DNA of 64,000 nt from Armatimonadota bacterium (lineage in GTDB: Bacteria > Sysuimicrobiota > Sysuimicrobiia > Sysuimicrobiales > Humicultoraceae), in assembly GCA_031081585.1 (NCBI GenBank), contig JAVHLY010000001.1, positions 69,039 through 133,038 of the forward strand, in the 5' to 3' direction. Below the pieces are notes generated by a model that was given only the letters and a program-made list of their open reading frames with translations, had not been told where the DNA came from and searched no databases. A program made the translations under genes and the position numbers. Positions 1 to 9,107 of the stretch are shown piece after piece; position 1 is the stretch's first letter; every line of letters begins with the position of its first letter.

Positions 1-1745
1 ACAAGGTGGCCCTGCGGCGCAAGCGCCTGGGGCTGTGGGAGCCGATCACCTGGGGAGCCTACGCGGAGGCGGTGCAGCTGGTGGGGCACGCCCTGCTGGC
101 CCTGGGGGTGCAGCCGGGAGAGCGGGTCGGGGTGGTGGGGGAGAACCGGCCCGAGTGGCTGATGAGCGACCTGGGCATCCAGGCCGCCGGCGGGTGGACC
201 GTGGGGATTTACACCACCAGCAGCCCCGAACAGGTGGCCTACATCCTCGACCACGCCGGGTGCCGCCTGTACATCGTCGAGGGCGAGGAGCAGCTCGACA
301 AAGCCCTGGAGGTGCGCGGCAGGCTGCCGGCCCTCGAGCGCATCGTCGTCATGGACCCGGAGGGGTTGCGCGGCTTCCGCGACCCGCAGGTGCTGCTGTG
401 GGAGGACTTCCTGGCGCTGGGGCGGGCGCACCGGCAGGCCCACCCCGACGCCCTGGATGCGCGCTGGAGCGGCATCGGCCCCGACGACGTGGCGGTGCTG
501 ATCTACACCTCGGGGACCACCGGGCCGCCCAAGGGGGCGATGCTCACCCACGGGAACATCCTGTGGACGCTCGAGGCCCTCGACCAGGCCCTGGACTTCC
601 GCCCCACCGACGAGGTCCTCTCCTACCTACCGCTCTCCCACATCGCCGAGCGCCTCCTCTCCGTCTTCGGGCCGATCCGCATTGGCTACACCGTCAACTT
701 CATCGAGAACGTCGACACGGTGCTGGAGAACCTGCGCGAGGTGGCCCCGACCATCCTCTTCGTCGTGCCGCGCATCCTGGAGAAGCTCCACTCCGCGGTG
801 ACGCTGCGGCTGCAGGAGGTCGATCCGGTCAAGCGCACCGCCTGCCGGCTGGCCATGGCGGTGGGCCGGCGCGCCGCACCGCCACGCTGGCGGGGGGGGC
901 GGGCCGCGCTGCCGGTGGAGGCGCTGTACCGGCTCGCGGACCTGCTGGTGCTGGGGCCGCTGCGCCGCCGGCTGGGCCTCCACCGGGCGCGCTGGGTCCT
1001 CTGCGGCGCCGCGCCCGTCGCCCCCGACGTGCTGGCGGCGTTCTGGGCGCTGGGCGTGCCGGTGCGCCAGGTCTACGGCCAGACCGAGGGGAGCGGGCCG
1101 ACCACGGTCCACCGCGACGGGGACATCCGCCTGGAGACGGTGGGGCGGCCGCTGCCGGGCGTGGAGGTGCGCCTGGCCCCCGACGGGGAGATCCTGGTGC
1201 GGGGCGGGAACGTCTTCCGCGGCTACTACCGCGACCCGGAGGCCACCGCGGCGGCGCTGCAGGACGGGTGGCTCTGCTCCGGCGACGTCGGGGTGCTCGA
1301 CCCCGACGGCCACCTGCGCATCACCGACCGCAAGAAGGACCTGATCATCACCGCCGGCGGCAAGAACATCGCCCCGCAGGCCATCGAGAACCGGCTGAAG
1401 TTCTCCCCCTACATCCACGACGCGGTCGTCATCGGCGAGGGGCGCCGCTACCTGGTGGCGCTGGTCGTCATCGACGAGGAGAACGTCTCGCGCTGGGCGC
1501 AGGAACGCCGGCTGCCCTTCACCACCTACAGCGACCTGGCCGCGCACCCGGAGGTCCACCGCCTGGTGGCGCAGGAGGTGGAGGCGGTGAACCGCACGCT
1601 CTCCTCCCCCGAGCAGGTCAAGCGCTTCGCCATCTTGCCCAAACGGCTCTACGCTGAGGACGGCGATGTGACGCCCACGCTGAAGGTACGCCGCAAGGCG
1701 ATCATGGAGAAGTACCGGGACCTGGTCGAGAGCCTCTACCGGTAG
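1..1745 (+). CDS. Long-chain fatty-acid-CoA ligase (AMP-forming), 5' end outside the window
   Basis: The enzyme activates long-chain fatty acids to acyl-CoA through an acyl-adenylate, the entry step to the beta-oxidation encoded further along. The frame is open from the first bases and the usual N-terminal consensus (DKVALR) is already running at position 3, so the true start lies upstream and about 20-40 residues are missing; the GTG at 6 is not a convincing start. The P-loop motif YTSGTTGPPKGAMLTH lies near residue 165 of the visible part. DGWLCSGDVG and the C-terminal lid motif ITDRKKDLIITAGGKNIAP follow, all as in FadD15/FAA-type ligases. The downstream binding-protein gene begins 7 bp after the stop. 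Confidence 0.92.
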   Translation, partial: KVALRRKRLGLWEPITWGAYAEAVQLVGHALLALGVQPGERVGVVGENRPEWLMSDLGIQAAGGWTVGIYTTSSPEQVAYILDHAGCRLYIVEGEEQLDKALEVRGRLPALERIVVMDPEGLRGFRDPQVLLWEDFLALGRAHRQAHPDALDARWSGIGPDDVAVLIYTSGTTGPPKGAMLTHGNILWTLEALDQALDFRPTDEVLSYLPLSHIAERLLSVFGPIRIGYTVNFIENVDTVLENLREVAPTILFVVPRILEKLHSAVTLRLQEVDPVKRTACRLAMAVGRRAAPPRWRGGRAALPVEALYRLADLLVLGPLRRRLGLHRARWVLCGAAPVAPDVLAAFWALGVPVRQVYGQTEGSGPTTVHRDGDIRLETVGRPLPGVEVRLAPDGEILVRGGNVFRGYYRDPEATAAALQDGWLCSGDVGVLDPDGHLRITDRKKDLIITAGGKNIAPQAIENRLKFSPYIHDAVVIGEGRRYLVALVVIDEENVSRWAQERRLPFTTYSDLAAHPEVHRLVAQEVEAVNRTLSSPEQVKRFAILPKRLYAEDGDVTPTLKVRRKAIMEKYRDLVESLYR

Positions 1746-1752
1746 GGCACCC

Positions 1753-3450
1753 GTGCACCCGTTGGTCCGCCCCCTCGGGGTCTGCTTCCTGCTGGCGGCG
1801 CTCCTCGCCGCCCCGGGCCCGGCGTCCGTCACCGGCTTCGGGACCGCCGCCACCGCTCCCGCCCTCGGGGGATCCCGCGACACGCTCGTCATCGGGATGA
1901 ACCAGGAGCCGGACCGCCTGGGCCGCTTCTCGGTGATGTCTGCGGCGCGGGTGGTGGAGGGGGCGCTCTTCGCCCATATCGCCCCCTACACGGAGCGGTG
2001 GGTGCGCCGCCCCGTGCTGGTGGAGGACTTCCCGACGCTGGCCAACGGCCGCTGGCAGGTGCGGCCCGACGGGCGGATGCGCCTGGTGTGGCGGGTCCGC
2101 CGCGGCTTCCGCTGGCACGACGGGCGCCCGGTGACCGCGCTGGACTTCCGGTTCACCTTCGCCATGGTGCGCCACCCGGCCACCCCGGGGGTGAGCCGGG
2201 CGGTACTCGGCAAGGTGGAGCACGTCTTCGTCCCCAATCCGGACGACCCCTACACGCTGGTGGTGCAGTGGCGGGAGCGCTACCCCTTCGCCGGCACGCT
2301 GCCCTTCGGGGAGCCCGTGGTCTTCCCCCGCCACCGCCTGGAGGCGGCCTTCCTGCGCTCGCCGGCGCGCCTGCCGCTCGACCCCTACTGGCGCGCGCCG
2401 CTCGGCAACGGCCCCTACCGGTTCGTGGAGTGGGTGCCCGGCAGCCACATCCTGCTCGAGGCGGTGCCCCACTTCCCCCTTGGCGCCCCCCGCATCCGCC
2501 GCCTCCTCTTCCGCTTCGTGCCGGACGCCACGGTGCTGCAGACGCTGGCCATCGCCGGTCAGGTGGACGCCACCGAGATCAGCGGCTTCGGGGTGGAGCA
2601 GGCTCTGGAGGTGCAGCGGCGGAGCTCGGGGGCGGTGGCCCTCTTCACGCCGTCGCTGCGCTGGGAGCGCATCCTCTTCAACCTGGACGACCCCTGGCTG
2701 GCCGACCGGCGGGTGCGCTGGGCCATCGCCCACGCCATCGACCGCGAGGGCATCGTGCGCACGCTCTTCCAGGGACGCTACCCGCTGGCCCACACCTGGC
2801 TCGCCCCCCGCCACCCGGCCAGCAACCCGCACGTGCGCCGCTACGCCTACGACCCGGCGCGGGCCCGGCAGCTGCTGGCGGAGGCGGGCTTCACCCCCGG
2901 ACCCGACGGCGTGCTGCGCGACGCGGCGGGGCGGCGGGTGGAGCTGACCATCATGTCCACCGCCGGGGTGGCCGTGCGGGAACAGATCGAGGAGATCGTC
3001 CAGGACCAGCTACGCGCCGTGGGCATCGCCCTGCGCATCGACAACCGCCCCGCGTCGGTGCTGCTGGGGCAGATCACCGTGCGGCGGCAGTTCCCGCACC
3101 TGGCGCTCTACTCCACCCTCTTCAGCCTCGAGTCCACGGGGTTCGAGGGGTTCCACAGCAGCCAGATCCCCTCGCCGGCCAACAACTGGGAGGGCTTCAA
3201 CGTCATGGGGTGGCGCCACCCCGAGAACGACCGCCTGCTGGAGGCCATCACCACCGAGCTGGACGAGCGGCGCCGCCACGAGCTGCTGCGGCGGCAGCAG
3301 GCCATCTTCGCCGAGGAGCTGCCGGCGCTCCCGCTGTACTTCGTGCCGGCGATCGTCACCGTGCCCCGCACGCTGCGCGGCGTGCGCCCCACCGGCCTCT
3401 TTGGCTCCTTCCTCACCTGGAACGCCTGGGAGTGGGCGTGGGCGGAGTGA
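1753..3450 (+). CDS. ABC transporter solute-binding protein, family 5 (peptide/opine type)
   Basis: Extracytoplasmic receptor of a peptide/nickel-class (SBP family 5) importer, 565 residues. The N-terminal 25 or so residues are hydrophobic (signal peptide) without a lipobox cysteine. The fold is recognisable from the DGRPVTALDF segment, NGPYRFVEW and the late domain with YDPARARQLLAEAGFTPGPDG. The GTG start lies 7 bp after the ligase stop, so the two genes are probably co-transcribed. No permease or ATPase gene is adjacent. It is a close paralogue of the protein at 17689-19332, with long identical stretches in the C-terminal half. The substrate cannot be read from sequence; the neighbouring salvage island makes murein peptides plausible. 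Confidence 0.88.
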   Translation: MHPLVRPLGVCFLLAALLAAPGPASVTGFGTAATAPALGGSRDTLVIGMNQEPDRLGRFSVMSAARVVEGALFAHIAPYTERWVRRPVLVEDFPTLANGRWQVRPDGRMRLVWRVRRGFRWHDGRPVTALDFRFTFAMVRHPATPGVSRAVLGKVEHVFVPNPDDPYTLVVQWRERYPFAGTLPFGEPVVFPRHRLEAAFLRSPARLPLDPYWRAPLGNGPYRFVEWVPGSHILLEAVPHFPLGAPRIRRLLFRFVPDATVLQTLAIAGQVDATEISGFGVEQALEVQRRSSGAVALFTPSLRWERILFNLDDPWLADRRVRWAIAHAIDREGIVRTLFQGRYPLAHTWLAPRHPASNPHVRRYAYDPARARQLLAEAGFTPGPDGVLRDAAGRRVELTIMSTAGVAVREQIEEIVQDQLRAVGIALRIDNRPASVLLGQITVRRQFPHLALYSTLFSLESTGFEGFHSSQIPSPANNWEGFNVMGWRHPENDRLLEAITTELDERRRHELLRRQQAIFAEELPALPLYFVPAIVTVPRTLRGVRPTGLFGSFLTWNAWEWAWAE

Positions 3451-3531
3451 CGGCGTGAGCCGCGTGAGGGGCGCGGGCGCCGCGCGCTGCCGTTGCGGCG
3501 GTGTCGCGGCCCTCATCCCGGCGGCGATCCC

Positions 3532-4584
3532 GTGAGCGCGCCCCCCACCGGCCACATGCTCCGCGAGATCCGGGAGCAGCCCCAGGTGGCCGCGCGCCTG
3601 CTGACCGAGGGGAGGGGGGAGGTGGCGGCGCTGGCTCGCGTCCTGCGCCGCCGTCAGCCCCCGTTCGTCGTCTTCGCGGCGCGCGGCTCCTCGGACAACG
3701 CCGCCGTCTATGGCAAGTACCTGGTGGAGACCCTGCTGGGGGTGCCGGCGGCTCTGGCCGCGCCCTCGACCGTGACGCTGTACCGGCGGTCCCTGCGGTT
3801 GCGCGGGGCCCTCGTGGTCGGCCTCTCCCAGTCGGGGGCGTCTCCCGACGTCGTCGAGTTCGTGGCGGCGGCACGCCGGGCCGGGGCGCTCGCGGTGGCG
3901 GTGACGAACCGCCCGCGCTCGCCGCTCGCGGACGCGGCCGCCCACGTCCTGTGGCTGCGCGCCGGCGCGGAGCGCAGCGTGGCGGCCACCAAGACCTTCC
4001 TGGCGCAGCTCCTGGTGCTGGCGATGCTCGTGGGAGCCTGGGGGCGGGTGGGGACGCTGCGCCGAGGTCTGGCGCGGGTGCCGGGGGCGGTGGAGGAGGC
4101 GCTGGCGCTGGACGCCCCCGTGACCGCGCTGGCGCGGCGGTGGCGCGACGCCACCGGCTGTCTCGTCACCGGCCGCGGCTACGGCTATCCCGTGGCGCTG
4201 GAGACCGCCCTCAAGCTGAAGGAGGCCTGCTACCTGATGGCGGAGGCGCTGTCGGGCGCGGACCTGCTCCACGGCCCGATCGCGCTGGCGGCACCGGGCG
4301 TGCCGGTGCTGCTCGTGGCCCTGCGGGGACCGTCGCTGGCGGCGCAGCGCGCGGTGACGCGGCGGCTGGCCGCGCGCGGTGCCGAGGTCGCCCTGGTGAC
4401 GGATGCGCGCCGCGCCGGCCCGCCTGCCGCCACGGTCCTCCCGCTCCCGCAGGACCTCCCCGAACCGCTGGCCGCCATCCCGGCAGCCGTCCCCGCCCAG
4501 CTGCTGGCGTGGCATTTGGCCGTCCAGCGCGGCATCGACCCCGACCGGCCCCGCGGGCTACGCAAGGTGACCCGCACCCGGTGA
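3532..4584 (+). CDS. SIS-domain amino-sugar isomerase/deaminase (GlmS C-terminal-like)
   Basis: A double-SIS protein of about 350 residues matching the isomerase half of GlmS without the glutaminase domain, as in AgaS/GlmD-type glucosamine-6-phosphate deaminases. It is expected to convert glucosamine-6-phosphate to fructose-6-phosphate and ammonia. The sequence shows HMLREIREQP at the start, the phosphosugar-binding SQSGASPD segment, SVAATKTFLAQ, and LKLKEACYLMAEAL followed by LLHGPIAL. The GTG at 3532 is preferred because the conserved N-terminus begins there; an ATG at 3556 is possible. nagA follows after 4 bp, so NagA would make the product this enzyme uses. Confidence 0.8.
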   Translation: MSAPPTGHMLREIREQPQVAARLLTEGRGEVAALARVLRRRQPPFVVFAARGSSDNAAVYGKYLVETLLGVPAALAAPSTVTLYRRSLRLRGALVVGLSQSGASPDVVEFVAAARRAGALAVAVTNRPRSPLADAAAHVLWLRAGAERSVAATKTFLAQLLVLAMLVGAWGRVGTLRRGLARVPGAVEEALALDAPVTALARRWRDATGCLVTGRGYGYPVALETALKLKEACYLMAEALSGADLLHGPIALAAPGVPVLLVALRGPSLAAQRAVTRRLAARGAEVALVTDARRAGPPAATVLPLPQDLPEPLAAIPAAVPAQLLAWHLAVQRGIDPDRPRGLRKVTRTR

Positions 4585-4588
4585 CCCC

Positions 4589-5776
4589 GTGACCCCCGCG
4601 TCCCCATCCCGTCCGCTGCGCACGGCCGCCGGCCGCGTGCGCATCGCCGCCGGCCGCGTGGTGGCGCCGGACGGCGACCTCACGCCCGGCTGGGTGGAGG
4701 TGGCGGACGGCCGGATCGCCGTGGTGCAGGCGGGGTGGCCGGACGCGGCGGACGTGGCGCTGCCGCGCGGAGTCGTCCTGCCGGGGTTCGTCGACCTGCA
4801 GGTGAACGGCGCGGCCGGCGTGGACTTCCTCACGGTCGAAGACCCGGCCGCGCTGGACCCGGCGCTCCGCCACCTCGCCGCCACGGGGGTGACGGGCTTC
4901 CTCCCCACCCTCATCAGCGCGCCCCTGCCGGTGGTGCGCCGCGCGCTGGAGGTGCTCAGCGCGGCGCGTGCCGCGGACCGGCCGGGGCCGCGCATCCTGG
5001 GCGTGCACCTGGAAGGGCCCTTCCTCGACCCCGCCCACGCCGGCGCCCACGACGTCGCCTGGCTGCAGGCGCCGTCGGTGGAGCTGGCCGAGGCACTCCT
5101 GGATGGCTCCGGCGCGGCGGTGCGCCTGGTGACGCTCGCGCCGGAGCTGCCCGGCGCAGGCGCGGTGATCGCCGCGCTGCGGGCGCGGGGAGTCGTCGTG
5201 GCTGCCGGCCACACCGGCGCCGACTTCGCCGCCGCCCGCGCGGCCTTCGACGCGGGCGTGGCGATGGTCACGCACCTGTTCAACGCCATGCGCCCGTTCC
5301 ACCACCGCGAGCCGGGGCTCGTCGGTGCCGCCCTCCTGGACGGTCGGGTGTGCGCCTCGCTCATCCTCGACGACGTCCACCTCCATCCGGCCGCGGCGGC
5401 GCTGGCGATGCGGCTGCTCGGGCCGGAGCGGGCGGTCCTGGTGACGGACGCGGTGGCGGCGGCGGGCGCGCCTCCGGGGACCTACCGGCTGGGGACGCGC
5501 GAGGTCGTGGCACAGGACGGTGCGGTGCGTCTGCCCGACGGCACGCTGGCCGGCAGCCTCCTGACCATGGACGCGGCGGTGCGGCGCGCCTTGGCGCTCG
5601 GGGCGACCTGCCGCGACGTGGCCCGCATGGCGGCGCTGACCCCTGCAGCGCTCCTGGGGGTCCCGGCCGGCCTCCGCCCCGGGAACCCCGCGGACCTGGT
5701 CGTGCTCGATGAGGGTGGGCAGGTGGAGCTGACCCTGGTGGGCGGGGCCGTCGTCTTCCAGGCTGGCCGGTCCTGA
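4589..5776 (+). CDS. nagA: N-acetylglucosamine-6-phosphate deacetylase
   Basis: Metal-dependent amidohydrolase that removes acetate from GlcNAc-6-phosphate, giving GlcN-6-phosphate for the SIS enzyme encoded just upstream. NagA signatures occur in order: PGFVDLQVNG near residue 65, HLEGPFLDPAHAG, GHTGADF, THLFNAMRPFHHREPG, DDVHLHP and the catalytic aspartate in LVTDAVAAAG. Length (395 residues) is normal for the family. The GTG start is 4 bp after the previous stop. It sits at the centre of the salvage island, receiving GlcNAc-6-phosphate from MurQ, NanE and the BadF-type kinase. Confidence 0.93.
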   Translation: MTPASPSRPLRTAAGRVRIAAGRVVAPDGDLTPGWVEVADGRIAVVQAGWPDAADVALPRGVVLPGFVDLQVNGAAGVDFLTVEDPAALDPALRHLAATGVTGFLPTLISAPLPVVRRALEVLSAARAADRPGPRILGVHLEGPFLDPAHAGAHDVAWLQAPSVELAEALLDGSGAAVRLVTLAPELPGAGAVIAALRARGVVVAAGHTGADFAAARAAFDAGVAMVTHLFNAMRPFHHREPGLVGAALLDGRVCASLILDDVHLHPAAAALAMRLLGPERAVLVTDAVAAAGAPPGTYRLGTREVVAQDGAVRLPDGTLAGSLLTMDAAVRRALALGATCRDVARMAALTPAALLGVPAGLRPGNPADLVVLDEGGQVELTLVGGAVVFQAGRS

Positions 5777-5907
5777 CGCGAGAGCCGCCTGCCGTCACCC
5801 GGGCGCACGGGGAAGCCCTCGCGGCGGACGGTCCCGTCGGTGGACCAGGGCGGGCGGCGGGCGGCGGCGAAGTGTGCTTGTACCGAGAGTCGCGGAGGTG
5901 ACCGCAC

Positions 5908-7167
5908 ATGCGACGACGTCTCGTCGCCGGGGTACTCGTGGGGGTGCTGCTCGCGGGGCTTGGCGTCGCGGCCGCGCAGGCCCAGCAGCCCGTCAGGCTG
6001 ACTTTCTGGAGCTGGCGGGTGGAGGACAAGTGGGCCTACGACCGGATGATCCGGGTCTTCCAGCAGCGCAACCCCGGGATCACCGTCGAGTTCATCCCCT
6101 ACAAGGCCACCGAGTACAACACCATCCTCTCGTCGGCACTGACCGCCGGGAAGGGGCCCGACATCATCCACCTGCGGGCCTACGGCGGGCTGGAGACCTT
6201 CGCCGCGCCCGGCTTCATCCTCCCGCTGGACACGACGAAGGTGCCGGAGCTACGGCGCTTCCCGCTGCAGACGCTGGCGGGCGCGCGCAGCCGCAAGGAC
6301 GGGCAGATCTACGGGGTGCCCTTCGCCACGCAGACCCTGGTCATCTACTACAACAAGAAGATCTTCGCGCAGCACAACCTCTCGGTGCCGCGCAGCTGGG
6401 ACGAGTTTCTGACGGTGCTGCGCACCCTCAAGGAGAAGGGCGTCCTGCCCCTGGCCAACGGCGGCAAGGAGGGGTGGACGCTCGAGGTGATGGCCGGCGT
6501 GCTCACCCCGAACTTCTACGGCGGCACGAGCTTCTACGAGGCGGTGATCCGCGGGCACACCACCTTCAAGGACCCGAAGTTCACCGGCGCGCTGGCGAAG
6601 CTGCTGGAGCTGCGCCCGTACATGGCGGACGGGTTCATGGGGATCGACTACGCCACCATGCAGCAGCTCTTCATCAACGAGCAGGCCGCTATGTTCATCG
6701 GCGGGTCGTGGGAGATCGGCTTCTTCAAGGCGCAGAACCGCAACCTCGACTTCGGCGTGTTCGCCGGCCCGCCGGAGAAGCCGGGGCAGGTGCCCTGGGT
6801 CTCCTCCTTCGCCGACGGGAACTACGGCATCAACGCCAAGACCCCGTACCCGGAGCAGGCGGTGAAGTTCATCCGCTTCACCGCCACGACCGAGTGGGGG
6901 CAGATGTTCACCGACCTGCTGGCCCAGCTCTCCGCCGTGCCGCGGGTCGTCGTGCGGGACCCCGTGCTGAAGCAGGTCCAGGCCCTCAACCGCAAGGCCA
7001 CGCCCTACATCATGCTGGTCGGGTTCCGGTGGCAGACGCCGACGGGCTCCACCCTGCTGCAGAACGCCCTGCAGGCGATGCTGGCCGGCCGGATGACCCC
7101 TGTGCAGGTGGGGGAGGAGGTCACCCGCGGGCTGGCGAGCTGGTTTGAGCCCTTCCGCGGGCGGTAG
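5908..7167 (+). CDS. Sugar ABC transporter solute-binding protein (CUT1/MalE type)
   Basis: Secreted receptor of a carbohydrate importer, 419 residues. A Sec signal peptide (positively charged MRRR, hydrophobic core, cleavage expected after AAAQA) has no lipobox cysteine. The mature start (VRLTFWSWR) and the GKGPDIIHL segment are typical of family-1 sugar-binding proteins. The ATG start has a strong Shine-Dalgarno, ggaggtga, 6 bp upstream. Two CUT1 permease genes follow. Given NanE, NagA and a MurNAc/GlcNAc-type kinase downstream, an amino sugar or murein fragment is the likely cargo, which is inference. Confidence 0.88.
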   Translation: MRRRLVAGVLVGVLLAGLGVAAAQAQQPVRLTFWSWRVEDKWAYDRMIRVFQQRNPGITVEFIPYKATEYNTILSSALTAGKGPDIIHLRAYGGLETFAAPGFILPLDTTKVPELRRFPLQTLAGARSRKDGQIYGVPFATQTLVIYYNKKIFAQHNLSVPRSWDEFLTVLRTLKEKGVLPLANGGKEGWTLEVMAGVLTPNFYGGTSFYEAVIRGHTTFKDPKFTGALAKLLELRPYMADGFMGIDYATMQQLFINEQAAMFIGGSWEIGFFKAQNRNLDFGVFAGPPEKPGQVPWVSSFADGNYGINAKTPYPEQAVKFIRFTATTEWGQMFTDLLAQLSAVPRVVVRDPVLKQVQALNRKATPYIMLVGFRWQTPTGSTLLQNALQAMLAGRMTPVQVGEEVTRGLASWFEPFRGR

Positions 7168-7173
7168 GGGCTC

Positions 7174-7208
7174 CCGGGGGGAGGGTCCGAACCGGGCCCG
7201 CCCCCCGG
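7174..7208. other. Stem-loop between binding-protein and permease genes
   Basis: An 8-bp perfect outer stem (CCGGGGGG at 7174-7181 with CCCCCCGG at 7201-7208) encloses a further pairable loop. It fills the gap between the binding-protein stop and the permease start. Such hairpins often protect the upstream mRNA or reduce read-through so that binding protein exceeds permease. That role is inference; the stem is seen directly. Confidence 0.5.
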
Positions 7209-7239
7209 TCGCCGACCGGAGGTCGCCGCAGGCCGCGAC

Positions 7240-8256
7240 ATGACCGTCGGTCGCACCGGGGAGGAGCAGCCCGGGGCCCTCGCCGTCAGGGGGCGCGACA
7301 CCGCGCGCGGGGAGGTGGCCCGGGCCCGCCGCCGACGCCTCAGCCTGCGGGCGACGCGGCGGCTGTGGCTCGTGGTCTTCCTGGGACCGGCGACCGCGCT
7401 GTTTGCGCTCTTCGTCACCTACCCGATCCTCTCGGCGCTGGCCTACAGCCTCTTCGCCTGGGAGGGCATCGGCCGCCGCGAGTTCATCGGGCTGGGCAAC
7501 TTCGTCCGGCTCGTCCAGACCTTCCCCTACCCGCGCCTGTTGGTGAACGCCTTCTGGCACAACGTCCTGGTCTTCGTCCTGACCATGGTCGTCCAGAACG
7601 GGACGGCCCTGGGGCTGGCCCTGCTGCTGGCGCGGGATCCCTGGGGGGCGCGGGTGTACCGGGTCATCTTCTTCCTCCCCGTGACCCTGTCGCTCGTCAT
7701 CGTGGGCTTCCTGTGGCTGCTCTTCCTCAACCCCGTCTTTGGGGCGGTGAACAAGGTCCTGGCGCTGGCCGGGGTGGGCCACCTGGCCCGCCCCTGGCTG
7801 GGCGACCCGCACACGGCCCTGGTCACGCTCGTCCTGGTGAATGCCTGGCGCTGGCTGGGCTTCCCCACGCTGGTCTTCCTGGCGGCGATCCACGCCATCC
7901 CCGAGGAGTACCTGGAGGCGGCGCGCATCGACGGGGCCGGGGAGGGGGCGGCGGTGCGGCACGTCGTCCTGCCGCTGCTCGCCCCCGCGGTGACGATCAT
8001 CGTGCTCCTGACCTTCCTTGGCGCCTTCAACTGGTTCGAGCTCCCCTACGTGATGCAGGGGGTCGCCGGCGCGCCCGACCGGGCCACCGACGTGCTGGGG
8101 CTGCTCTTCTACCGCACCGCCTTCGGCGAAGTGGACACCGGCCTGCAGGACATCGGCATCGGCTCGGCCATCGCGGTGCTGATGTTCGCGCTGTTGGGGT
8201 CGGTCTCGGCGGTGGCCGCCGTCCTGCTGCGACGGCGGGAGGTGGAGTACGCGTGA
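7240..8256 (+). CDS. Sugar ABC transporter permease (MalF-like, CUT1)
   Basis: Inner-membrane subunit of the sugar importer, 338 residues, with about six transmembrane segments after a basic cytoplasmic N-terminus of about 40 residues. The EAA loop that contacts the ATPase is visible as EEYLEAARIDGAGEGAAVRHVVLPLLAP near residues 220-248. The ATG at 7240 has a weak ribosome site. Its last codons overlap the next permease gene (GTGA). No cognate ATPase gene is present nearby, so the pair probably shares a housekeeping MsmX/UgpC-like ATPase encoded elsewhere, as in many Gram-positive bacteria. Confidence 0.9.
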   Translation: MTVGRTGEEQPGALAVRGRDTARGEVARARRRRLSLRATRRLWLVVFLGPATALFALFVTYPILSALAYSLFAWEGIGRREFIGLGNFVRLVQTFPYPRLLVNAFWHNVLVFVLTMVVQNGTALGLALLLARDPWGARVYRVIFFLPVTLSLVIVGFLWLLFLNPVFGAVNKVLALAGVGHLARPWLGDPHTALVTLVLVNAWRWLGFPTLVFLAAIHAIPEEYLEAARIDGAGEGAAVRHVVLPLLAPAVTIIVLLTFLGAFNWFELPYVMQGVAGAPDRATDVLGLLFYRTAFGEVDTGLQDIGIGSAIAVLMFALLGSVSAVAAVLLRRREVEYA

Positions 8257-9107
8257 ACGTGGCGGCCGCGGGCCTGCGCCGGAGGCGCCCGCGCGGCTGG
8301 GCGTGGGCCGGGCAGCTGGTGCTGACTGCCAACGCCCTGCTCGTCCTGGCGCCCATGGTCATCATGGTCCTCTCCGCCTTCAAGACCACGCGGGAGATCT
8401 TCCAGCACCCCTTCGGGCTGCCGCAGGCCTGGCGCCTGGAGAACTTCGCCCGGGTGTGGGTGGAGGCCCACTTCGCCCGGTACGTGCAGAACAGCCTGAT
8501 CGTCACGGCGGCCGCGGTGCTGCTGATCCTCGTGCTGGGCGCCATGGCGGGCTACGCGCTCGGGCGGTTCCGCTTCGGCGGGAACGACCTCCTCTACCTG
8601 TACTTCCTCAGCGGGCTGATGCTGCCGCTGCGGCTGGGGGTGATCCCGCTCTTCCTGCTGATGCGCAACCTCCACCTCCTCGACACGCTGTGGGCCCTGA
8701 TCCTCATCTACGCCGCCTCGGGGCTGCCGAGCGCCGTCTTCATCCTCACGGGGTTCTTCCGCACCCTGCCCCAGGACCTGGACAGCGCCGCGCGCATCGA
8801 CGGCGCCGGGGAGTGGCGCATCTTCACCACCATCATGCTGCCGCTGGTGCGCCCGGCCCTGGTGATCGTGGCCATCTACAACATCATCCCGGTGTGGAAC
8901 GACGTCTTCTTCCCGCTGGTCTTCATCCAGTCGGACGCGCGCAAGACGCTGCCGCTGGGGATGACCACCTTCTTCGGGCAGTACTTCACCGACTGGGCCA
9001 CGCTCTTCGCCGGCCTCACCCTGGCCGCGCTCCCGGTGATCGCCACCTACGCGCTCCTCTCCGGGCAGTTCATCCGGGGCCTCACCGCCGGCGCCGTGAA
9101 GGGGTGA
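8253..9107 (+). CDS. Sugar ABC transporter permease (MalG-like, CUT1)
   Basis: Second permease of the heterodimer, 284 residues, six predicted membrane segments. The EAA loop reads PQDLDSAARIDGAGEW and the C-terminal periplasmic/membrane region has the usual LPLGMTTFFGQY. The GTG start overlaps the stop of the previous gene (GTGA) with ggaggt 7 bp upstream, a clear case of translational coupling; long in-frame extension upstream of this GTG is only an open frame antiphase to the MalF-like gene. Its own stop overlaps the GTG of nanE. Confidence 0.9.
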   Translation: MNVAAAGLRRRRPRGWAWAGQLVLTANALLVLAPMVIMVLSAFKTTREIFQHPFGLPQAWRLENFARVWVEAHFARYVQNSLIVTAAAVLLILVLGAMAGYALGRFRFGGNDLLYLYFLSGLMLPLRLGVIPLFLLMRNLHLLDTLWALILIYAASGLPSAVFILTGFFRTLPQDLDSAARIDGAGEWRIFTTIMLPLVRPALVIVAIYNIIPVWNDVFFPLVFIQSDARKTLPLGMTTFFGQYFTDWATLFAGLTLAALPVIATYALLSGQFIRGLTAGAVKG